Assembly: GCA_025463125.1 (NCBI GenBank)
Contig: JAOAPX010000136.1
Span: 21,171-85,170 of the forward strand
Direction of reading: 5' to 3'
Length of the DNA: 64,000 nucleotides
Source of the DNA: Acidobacteriota bacterium
Lineage (GTDB): Bacteria > Acidobacteriota > Blastocatellia > Pyrinomonadales > Pyrinomonadaceae
Shown here: piece after piece, positions 55,116 through 62,034 of the stretch
Position numbering within the stretch: the first letter of the stretch is position 1
How the letters are laid out: each line of letters opens with the position of its first letter
The notes under the pieces: generated by a model
Database searches by the model: none
Told to the model about the DNA's origin: nothing
The model's input: only the letters and a program-made list of their open reading frames with translations
Made by a program: the position numbers and the translations under genes

Positions 55116-55253
55116 CAGCCGCGGATAAACGCAGAAAACGCGGATAAGAAAAGTGAAAAGCTAATAATAAAAAGTGAAAAGTAAATTTTTTCGTTTTTAG
55201 TTATCAGTTTTTCACTGGTTTTAATCCGCGTCGCCCGCGTTTATTCGCGGCTG
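55116..55253. repeat. Composite long inverted repeat at crtC-like/DUF937 junction (element C)
   Basis: The left arm from 55116 (CAGCCGCGGATAAACGC) and the right arm to 55253 (GCGTTTATTCGCGGCTG) are inverted. The similarity continues inward through AGTGAAAA...AATAA words to a central AT-rich loop, giving arms of about 58 nt with mismatches. Two phrase types are joined, GCGGATAAAC and AGTGAAAAG; the second also forms the 2.2-kb heptamer array. Confidence 0.8.
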
Positions 55254-55285
55254 TATATCCTTCGATTTTCTTTGTGCCTGGAATC

Positions 55286-55903
55286 TTAGCGGCGGTTAAT
55301 ATAATTCATCGCCATCGAAGCGATATCGTCCATCGAAGAGCCGTCGCCGTCGCGGTCAAAAAGGTTGCCGAGAAGTCCGCCCTGCGGCGAGTTTTGAATT
55401 TGCTGCTGCTGTTCGCCGAGATAACCGGAAAGACCGCCGGGATCGAGATGCTCTTCCTGTTTGCGGCGTCCGAGATAACCCATCACGATTGGCGCGAGAA
55501 ACATTAATATCTGCGAGATTTGCCCGATGTCGAGACTGCTGTTTTTGCTGATTTGCTGCGCGACCTGTCCCTGATTGTTTCCGAAAATATGTCCGAGAAT
55601 GCCGCCCGCGTTCGCCTGTTTCGGCACCTGCTGGCTCGGTGCGCCGCTCCCGCCGAAAATCATATCGCCCAAACCGCCGAGATTGTTTAAAATGCTGCCG
55701 TTGTGGTCTTGTTCGAGCGCGCGGTCGAGCGATTGCGCGCCTTCCGGCGTCGAGGCGTTTTTTGCCAAGCCGTTGATTAAAACCGGAAGCGCCAGCTGAA
55801 TCGCCGAATTAACCGATGAATGATCCGCGCCGACGTTGCGGCTGATCTGTTCGACGGCTTCAGATCCTTTTTCCTGTCCGAGTAAATCCTGTAAAGAAAA
55901 CAT
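55286..55903 (-). CDS. DUF937-family protein
   Basis: A 205-residue protein. MFSLQDLLGQEKGSEAVEQISRNVGADHSSVNSAIQLALPVLINGLAKNAS is the DUF937 domain, with a Gly/Asn/Gln-rich middle. A second half SLDIGQISQILMFLAPIVMGYLGRRKQ resembles a repeat of it. The tail is Gln-rich and ends in DRDGDGSSMDDIASMAMNYI. AAGGAT lies upstream of ATG 55903, which is preferred over the longer frame. The family is widespread but uncharacterised; distant similarity to YidB is known. Confidence 0.85.
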   Translation of the reverse strand: MFSLQDLLGQEKGSEAVEQISRNVGADHSSVNSAIQLALPVLINGLAKNASTPEGAQSLDRALEQDHNGSILNNLGGLGDMIFGGSGAPSQQVPKQANAGGILGHIFGNNQGQVAQQISKNSSLDIGQISQILMFLAPIVMGYLGRRKQEEHLDPGGLSGYLGEQQQQIQNSPQGGLLGNLFDRDGDGSSMDDIASMAMNYINRR

Positions 55904-56119
55904 AATTTTATCCTTCCCTGTGTCTATATTTATAAAATTCTTTTTATATCGACATAATAACAAATTACCGTCCCGCTGCCTAAATTCTATTAAAATGCAA
56001 AACGGTTTGCATCATGGAACTTGAGCGCTCAAAGCACTTTAAAAACGCGCCGGCAGCTTTGTTTAAATCTTGATTTGTCGTTTCGTTTAGCTTTATTGTA
56101 ATTTTGAAACCGAACATCA

Positions 56120-58141
56120 ATGAATTATTCTTCGTACGACTTAAAAATCAAATTTCCGCTTTTATTTCTCATCATTACGTTCGCGTGTCTCGCCTGCCGA
56201 ACCGATCAAGCCGAACGAAAACCGATCTCGAAAGTTTCGACCCTCGCAGGACTTTCGGAAAAATTCGGCGAGCCGTTCGGCGTGGCAGAGCGCGGCGGCG
56301 AAGTGTTCGCGTCCGACGGCGAGGCGGGCGTTATCAGAAAAATCGCCGCTGACGGCGCGTCGAGCGTTTTCTCAAGCGGTCATCACACGCCTTCGCAAAT
56401 CGTTTTCGACGCAAACGGCGATTTGCTTGTCGCCGATTCGGGCACGCATACGATCAAACGAATAAAACCGGGCGGCGAAATCGAAACGATTGCGGGCGTG
56501 GAAAACAGTTCCGGCTTTCAAAACGGCGACGCTCGAACCGCGCTTTTTAACGCGCCCGTCGGAATCGCCGTTTTTGAAAATAAAATCTTCGTCGCCGACA
56601 CGTATAACGACGCGATTCGCGTAATAGAAAACGGCAATGTTTCGACCGTCGCGGGCGGCACGCAGGGATTTGCCGAAGGAATCGGCGCGGCTGCAAAATT
56701 CGACACTCCGTGCGGAATCGCCGCCGCTTCGGACGGGAAAATCATCGTCGCCGACACGGGCAATCGCCGCCTGCGCCTGATCGAAGCGAACGGAAGCGTT
56801 TCGACGCTCGCCGGAAACGGCAATTCCGTTTTGAAAGACGGTTTTTTGTTTGAAGCCGAGCTCGTTCAGCCGACAGCCGTCGCGATCAACAAATCGGGCG
56901 AAATTTTCTTCGCCGACGGAAACGCGATCCGCGTAATACGCCGCGTCGTTTTGCCGTTCATCGAAACGATTTCCGGAACCGACCGCGGCTTTGCCGACGG
57001 CTCGATGCGAGCGGCGCGGTTTAATCGTCCGAGCGGTTTGGCAATCGGCGAATCGGGAAACCTATACGTTGCAGACAGCGAAAATCAGGTTCTGCGCGTT
57101 TTCGCCGGCGAAACAATCGGCAAGGAAATTTCCATGGAAGAAAGCCGCAAATTGCGCCACGCGGCTGAAGAATTTCGCCGCCTGGCTCCGCCGCGCTGGA
57201 CATACGATCCGCCCGAAGCGAGACGCGATATCGCAGGGACGCTCGGCGAGCTGCGCGGCGAAGTTGACGGGCGAAACAAACCCGTCTGGTTTCACAACGG
57301 GCTGGACATCGCCGGCAATTACGGCGAAACGGCGCGTTTTATCCGCGATGAAAAGGTCTTAAAGCCGATTGCGGCGGAAAATTTCAACACTTTGCGAGAA
57401 CTGGTGCGAATGCCGACAATCGGCTACATACACATCCGTCTCGGGCGCGATAAAAACAACCTGGTTTTCAATGACAGGCGCTTTCAGTTTTCTTTTGACG
57501 AGGCGCGAAAACCGAAAGGCGTGCGGATTCCGAGAGGCTCGCGCTTTGCGGCGGGCGAAGCGATCGGAACGCTCAACGCTTTTAATCACGTTCACTTAAT
57601 CGCGGGCAGAGCGGGCGCGGAAATGAACGCGCTCGACGCTCTTATTCTTCCGAACATTTCGGATGCGGTCACGCCTTTTATCGAAAAAGTATCGCTTTTC
57701 GGCGAAGACTGGCGCGAGATTGAAACCTCTCCAAAAGATGCGCGTATTACTTTGAGCGGAAAAACACGCATCGTCGTTCGCGCTTTCGATCAGATGGACG
57801 GCAACAATTCAAGACGAAGGCTCGGCGTTTATCGTCTCGGCTACCAAATTTTGCGAGCCGACGAAACGCCGCTCGGCGAAACTCTCTGGACGATTTCGTT
57901 TGAACGAATGCCGGATGAACGCGCCGCCAAGTTTGTTTACGCGATGGGCAGCAAATCCGGCTACACGCCTGAAACCGTATTCAATTACATCGCGTCCAAC
58001 CGGGTGGACGGCGACCGCTTCGGCGAAGATTTTTTCGACGCCGGGCAAATGGAAAACGGCGAATACGTTCTAAGAGTTTTCGCGGCTGATTTTTTCGGAA
58101 ATATCGCATCAAAAGACACAAGTTTCGAGGTTAAAAAATGA
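56120..58141 (+). CDS. NHL-propeller lipoprotein fused to an M23-like peptidase domain
   Basis: A 673-residue lipoprotein (LLFLIITFACLAC). Residues about 38-340 form an NHL-type propeller with blades such as PSQIVFDANGDLLVADSGTHTI, PVGIAVFENKIFVADTYNDAI, PCGIAAASDGKIIVADTGNRR and PSGLAIGESGNLYVADSENQ. Residues about 385-510 follow the M23 (LytM) pattern, with HNGLDIAG (H392, D396), GYIHIRLG, AGEAIG and NHVHL (H490, H492). A C-terminal Ig-like region ends FGNIASKDTSFEV. The metal ligands appear intact, so peptidoglycan or peptide cleavage is possible, guided by the propeller. Its stop overlaps the start of the aminopeptidase gene (ATGA). Confidence 0.8.
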   Translation: MNYSSYDLKIKFPLLFLIITFACLACRTDQAERKPISKVSTLAGLSEKFGEPFGVAERGGEVFASDGEAGVIRKIAADGASSVFSSGHHTPSQIVFDANGDLLVADSGTHTIKRIKPGGEIETIAGVENSSGFQNGDARTALFNAPVGIAVFENKIFVADTYNDAIRVIENGNVSTVAGGTQGFAEGIGAAAKFDTPCGIAAASDGKIIVADTGNRRLRLIEANGSVSTLAGNGNSVLKDGFLFEAELVQPTAVAINKSGEIFFADGNAIRVIRRVVLPFIETISGTDRGFADGSMRAARFNRPSGLAIGESGNLYVADSENQVLRVFAGETIGKEISMEESRKLRHAAEEFRRLAPPRWTYDPPEARRDIAGTLGELRGEVDGRNKPVWFHNGLDIAGNYGETARFIRDEKVLKPIAAENFNTLRELVRMPTIGYIHIRLGRDKNNLVFNDRRFQFSFDEARKPKGVRIPRGSRFAAGEAIGTLNAFNHVHLIAGRAGAEMNALDALILPNISDAVTPFIEKVSLFGEDWREIETSPKDARITLSGKTRIVVRAFDQMDGNNSRRRLGVYRLGYQILRADETPLGETLWTISFERMPDERAAKFVYAMGSKSGYTPETVFNYIASNRVDGDRFGEDFFDAGQMENGEYVLRVFAADFFGNIASKDTSFEVKK

Positions 58142-59847
58142 AAAAAACATTGATTTCTCTTTCTTTATCGGCTTTAATTCTCTCGGCAACGCCTTTTTCG
58201 TCAAAGGCTGAAACGCCCGCAGCTTCCGTCGCGAAAGCGATTCGCGTCGCTCCGCCCGCGCCGAAGTTTACCGATGCCGAACGTCAGGCTGAGCTTGCCC
58301 GCCGCCGCGCCGAAGTGTTCAAGGCGATGAAGCCGAACAGCATCTTTATCCTGCGCAGCGCCGAGCCGAGAAATTACGCGGGCGACGTCGATTTTTATTA
58401 CCGTCAGGAAAACAATCTTTATTATTTAACCAATCTCAAACAAAACGGCGCGACGCTCGTTCTCGTTAAAAGCGGCGCGGGAAACAAGGAATATTTGTTT
58501 CTGCCGAAACGCAACCCGCAATTTGAAACGTGGAACGGCAAAATGTATTCGAACGAAGAGGCGACTCGCATTTCCGGTTTGAAAACGATTATCGAAGCGA
58601 GCGAAACGCAAAACTTTCTGCAAGCGGTCAAAGACCGGAAAGCATTTGCCGCGAAAGACGGCGCGAGCATTCAGCTTGCCGCCGAAACCGCTTATTTTCT
58701 GCTTCCGTTTACCGAAGGCGATCGCGACGGGTTTGCCGAATTCGGGCGCGAACACGAATTTTCGAAATCGCTGACCGGCTACAAAATCGAAAACGCCCGA
58801 CCGATCGTTGACGAGCTTCGGCAAATAAAATCGCCGTATGAAATCAGATTGATGCAGCACGCCATCGACATTACGACCGAAGCCCAGATGCGCTCGATGG
58901 GAATGGTTTCCAAAGCGAAATACGAATACGAAGTTCAGGCTGAAGTCGAATACACGTTCAGACGCAGAAACGCCGATTACTGGGGTTACCCGTCGATTGT
59001 CGGCTGCGGTCCGAACGCGACGACTCTGCACTACGTCGAATCTCAGGGCAAAGTCAAAGCCGGGGATTTAATGCTGATGGACGTCGGCGCCGAATACGAC
59101 CATTACACGGCTGACGTCACGCGCACGTATCCGGTCAACGGGAAATTTTCAAAAAAACAAGCCGAGATTTATCAAATCGTTTACGACGCGCAGGAAGCGG
59201 CGGCGAAAGCGGCAAAACCAGGCGCTACTTTTCGCGCCGTCAGCGCGGCGGCTGACGCGGTTATCAAGGACGGGCTTTTCCGCCTCGGTCTGATTACGGA
59301 TAAAAACTCCGACCAGCATCGCGTCTGGTATATGCACGGTCTCGGTCACTGGCTCGGAATGAACGTTCACGACGTCGGCAGAAACGGCAGACCGCTTCAA
59401 GCCGGAATGATTTTCACTAACGAACCCGGCATTTATATCCGCGAAGACGCGCTCGATTACCTGCCGAAATCGCCGGAATGGGCGGCTTTCGCAGAAAAAG
59501 TCAGACCGAACTTCGAGCGTTATAAAAACATCGGCGTTCGCATTGAAGACGATTTGCTCGTTACTTCAAACGGAGTGGAATGGATGACGAAAGCGCTGCC
59601 GCGTAAGCGTTCCGAAGTCGAAGCGTTTATGGCTCGCGCGTCAAAAGAAATGGCTTTTCACGCGCCCGCGACAGGCGCGAAGCCGACGCTCGCCGTTTTA
59701 AATTTCGGCTCAAACCTTTTGCCGACCGGCGATCTCGTGTTTAATCAAGCTTTGAGCGGCGCGACGATCCGGCGCGGCTGGATTCATTCGGGCAAATCAG
59801 CGGCGAATTCGGGCTCGGCGCACCTGGAACATTCAATTGCCGAGTAA
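58138..59847 (+). CDS. Exported Xaa-Pro aminopeptidase (M24B)
   Basis: A 569-residue secreted metallopeptidase that removes N-terminal residues before proline. A signal peptide (LISLSLSALILSATPFSSKA) is followed by the aminopeptidase-P N-terminal domain (YRQENNLYYLTNLKQNGATLVLV). The pita-bread domain has metal ligands in LMDVGAEYDHYTADVTRTYP, MHGLGHWLGMNVHDVG, FTNEPGIYI and GVRIEDDLLVT. The last about 70 residues are extra. Its ATG overlaps the preceding stop (ATGA), so the pair is translationally coupled. Together they suggest periplasmic peptide breakdown. Confidence 0.94.
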   Translation: MKKTLISLSLSALILSATPFSSKAETPAASVAKAIRVAPPAPKFTDAERQAELARRRAEVFKAMKPNSIFILRSAEPRNYAGDVDFYYRQENNLYYLTNLKQNGATLVLVKSGAGNKEYLFLPKRNPQFETWNGKMYSNEEATRISGLKTIIEASETQNFLQAVKDRKAFAAKDGASIQLAAETAYFLLPFTEGDRDGFAEFGREHEFSKSLTGYKIENARPIVDELRQIKSPYEIRLMQHAIDITTEAQMRSMGMVSKAKYEYEVQAEVEYTFRRRNADYWGYPSIVGCGPNATTLHYVESQGKVKAGDLMLMDVGAEYDHYTADVTRTYPVNGKFSKKQAEIYQIVYDAQEAAAKAAKPGATFRAVSAAADAVIKDGLFRLGLITDKNSDQHRVWYMHGLGHWLGMNVHDVGRNGRPLQAGMIFTNEPGIYIREDALDYLPKSPEWAAFAEKVRPNFERYKNIGVRIEDDLLVTSNGVEWMTKALPRKRSEVEAFMARASKEMAFHAPATGAKPTLAVLNFGSNLLPTGDLVFNQALSGATIRRGWIHSGKSAANSGSAHLEHSIAE

Positions 59848-59867
59848 ACCGAATTCAGAAAACTTTT

Positions 59868-59920
59868 AATTCCAAATTTCAAACGGCGCGAGGGCGCTTT
59901 TGAAATTTGGAATTTTTAAT
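59868..59920 (+). terminator. Long-stem terminator after aminopeptidase P (element H)
   Basis: A perfect 16-bp stem AATTCCAAATTTCAAA/TTTGAAATTTGGAATT with a 15-nt GC-rich loop is followed by TTTAATT. The word TTTGAAATTTG also occurs next to element D. Confidence 0.75.
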
Positions 59921-60068
59921 TGAAATATTTAGTATTATGTTGAATTGTGTTAAAAACAATTACGGTTTTTAAAAGCTTTGGAAAACGAAAGAGGTTTTCC
60001 GTTAGCGAAATGCGGAAACGCGAAACAAACAATTTGCCGCTTTAAGCGAAGACGAAAAAGATATCAAG

Positions 60069-60716
60069 ATGAAAAAAGAAATTTGCGCCATACTTTTAAG
60101 CGTCGCGTTTTTCGGCTCGTGCTCGTTTGATCGAAAAGGCGACAACGCGCCCGCAACCATTGCGCCGAAATCCGCCAAAGCCGAAGGAGAAGTAAGCGCG
60201 GCGAAGCCTGTCGCGACGGTTCAAACTACCCCGACGAGCGCAAAAGATGCGTTCGATGAAATAAAAGTCACGAAAAAAGACTGCGCGAGCGTCGATGCGG
60301 GCGACAATGCCGTGCTCGCCAGGCATTCTTTCCCGCTCGATTTCCCGCCGTTCGTCAATTCGTGTTTCGTGACGGCTTATAACCCGGAATACGACGATCC
60401 GCCGATGGAAACCGAGTTTGCCATTTATAAAAACGGCGCAAAGGTTTTCGATTTTCCGGATCGCTTTAACGGCGTTGAATTCGGTTGCTGGGTCGATGCG
60501 GTGGCGTTCGAAGACTTAAACGGCGATAATCTAAACGATGTCGTCGTAGCCGGAAAATGCAGCGCGAAATCCGCTTCGTATAATGAAAATATGGTTTACG
60601 TCAATACCGGAACCGGATTTACGACCAACCCGGACGCAAACGGTAAATTGTCGGAACTTAAACGAATAAAGGAAATAACCGATTTTGTCAGAAGCAATCA
60701 GCAAATCTTCTTCTAA
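60069..60716 (+). CDS. Lipoprotein with a VCBS/FG-GAP-like segment
   Basis: A 215-residue protein with signal peptide ICAILLSVAFFGSC (lipobox GSC). A linker rich in Ala, Lys and Thr runs to about residue 60, followed by a domain with three cysteines. A calcium-loop-like stretch DLNGDNLNDVVVAGKC resembles the FG-GAP/VCBS repeat. It ends inside the start of the lipid kinase gene (32-bp overlap). The 59848-60068 gap holds only the terminator and an AT-rich stretch. Function unknown. Confidence 0.7.
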   Translation: MKKEICAILLSVAFFGSCSFDRKGDNAPATIAPKSAKAEGEVSAAKPVATVQTTPTSAKDAFDEIKVTKKDCASVDAGDNAVLARHSFPLDFPPFVNSCFVTAYNPEYDDPPMETEFAIYKNGAKVFDFPDRFNGVEFGCWVDAVAFEDLNGDNLNDVVVAGKCSAKSASYNENMVYVNTGTGFTTNPDANGKLSELKRIKEITDFVRSNQQIFF

Positions 60717-61683
60717 TAACGGCGATTATCAATTGCCGCTTGTCATCGTCAACCCGAAATCCGCCGCCGGTTCGACCGAATCGCGCTGGGCGGAAATCGC
60801 TTCGGAGCTGCGAACGCATTTCGGCGCGTTTCAAGTCGCGTTTACAAAAAAACACGGCGACGGAACAGCGCTCGCTTTGCACGGAGCGACGCAAAATCGC
60901 AAATTTATTATCGCCTGCGGCGGCGACGGCACGATCAACGAAGTCGCCAACGGAATTCTGCAAAGCGGAAAAGACATCGAGCTCGGAGTTTTGCCTTCGG
61001 GAACCGGCGGCGATTTCCGCCGCACGCTCGGCATCCCGGCTAACGCGAGAGAAGCCGCGAAAGCTTTGCGAACCGGCGTAACCAGGTTGATCGACGCGGG
61101 AAAAGTAACCTTTTTCGACCACAAAGACCAGCAAATTTCGCGCTATTTTTTAAATGTTTCCAGCTTCGGTCTGTCGGCTTCGATCATCGGGCGCGTTAAA
61201 ACAAGCACTTCGCTCAAATGGCTGCCGAACGATCTTTTCCGCGGTCGCGCGAGCTTTGCGCTTTCGACTTTGCAGGAAGTATTAGATTTAAATTACGCGA
61301 CCGTTAAGGTAAAAATCGACGAAAAGGAAGAAAAACTTCTCAACACGATAAATTTCTGCGTAGCGAATTCGCGCTATTTCGGCGGCGGAATGAAAATCGC
61401 GCCCGAAGCGAAAATCAACGACGGCTTTTTCGACGTCATCAACATCGGCGACATTAAACAAGCGAAAATTCTCTTAAACGCTTACACGCTTTATCGCGGC
61501 TCGCACCTTTCTCTGCCCGAAGTGAAAAGCACTCTCGCGAAAAGAATCGAAGTTTCCGCCGCCTCTGCAAATCAAATCATTCAACTCGAAACCGACGGCG
61601 AGCTGCCCGGGCGCTTGCCGGCAATTTACGAGATCGTGCCGAACGCTTTGAGAATCAGAACGCCGGTGCCCGATAAATCGTAA
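60685..61683 (+). CDS. YegS/diacylglycerol-kinase-family lipid kinase
   Basis: A 332-residue kinase of the DAGK catalytic family. It has PLVIVNPKSAAGSTES, the nucleotide loop IIACGGDGTINEVANGI, GVLPSGTGGDFRRTLG and NVSSFGLSASIIG. The C-terminal domain has NSRYFGGGMKIAPEAKINDGFFDV and ends with QLETDGELPGRLP. It phosphorylates a lipid such as diacylglycerol or a related alcohol at the membrane. The start is a TTG at 60685 overlapping the upstream gene, with AAAGGA before it. An internal start is possible, because conserved sequence begins only near residue 18. Confidence 0.92.
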   Translation: MSEAISKSSSNNGDYQLPLVIVNPKSAAGSTESRWAEIASELRTHFGAFQVAFTKKHGDGTALALHGATQNRKFIIACGGDGTINEVANGILQSGKDIELGVLPSGTGGDFRRTLGIPANAREAAKALRTGVTRLIDAGKVTFFDHKDQQISRYFLNVSSFGLSASIIGRVKTSTSLKWLPNDLFRGRASFALSTLQEVLDLNYATVKVKIDEKEEKLLNTINFCVANSRYFGGGMKIAPEAKINDGFFDVINIGDIKQAKILLNAYTLYRGSHLSLPEVKSTLAKRIEVSAASANQIIQLETDGELPGRLPAIYEIVPNALRIRTPVPDKS

Positions 61684-61757
61684 ATGCCGCCGAAACCTTC
61701 TCTTTTTTTTGCCGGACGACGAAAACGCTTTTTTTGAAAAGCAACCGGCATTTACGA
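61678..61757. repeat. Inverted 12-mers flanking the lipid-kinase 3' end
   Basis: TCGTAAATGCCG (61678-61689) covers the kinase stop codon, and its perfect inverse complement CGGCATTTACGA lies at 61746-61757. The pairing would put the stop codon in a stem with a 56-nt loop. Confidence 0.55.
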
Positions 61758-61790
61758 GATTGAGATAAAAGCGTTTTAAACGGAATCGAA

Positions 61791-61852
61791 GGCTAATAGC
61801 CGAACATCGGATTTTCGGCTTTCAGACTGTAAATCCGGCTATTGCCTTTTTA
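61791..61852 (+). terminator. Intrinsic terminator before acyl ligase gene
   Basis: GGC-T-AATAGCCG pairs with CGGCTATTGCC around a 33-nt loop, then TTTTTATC follows. The rest of the 61684-62034 gap is AT-rich with nothing else recognised. Confidence 0.55.
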
Positions 61853-62034
61853 TCTGAAGTTACAAAAAGAAATTACAAAAAGAAAATATAAAAAAGAACG
61901 GGCTGGGAGTTTTCTCTAAACGCTTTAGTTGACGGCAAGGGCATTTATAAACCGAAGCCGGGGCGCGAATTACAATATAAAAAATTCGCGGTTTTTGTGT
62001 TAATCTGTGATTAAATTTTATATTAAGAAAATTT

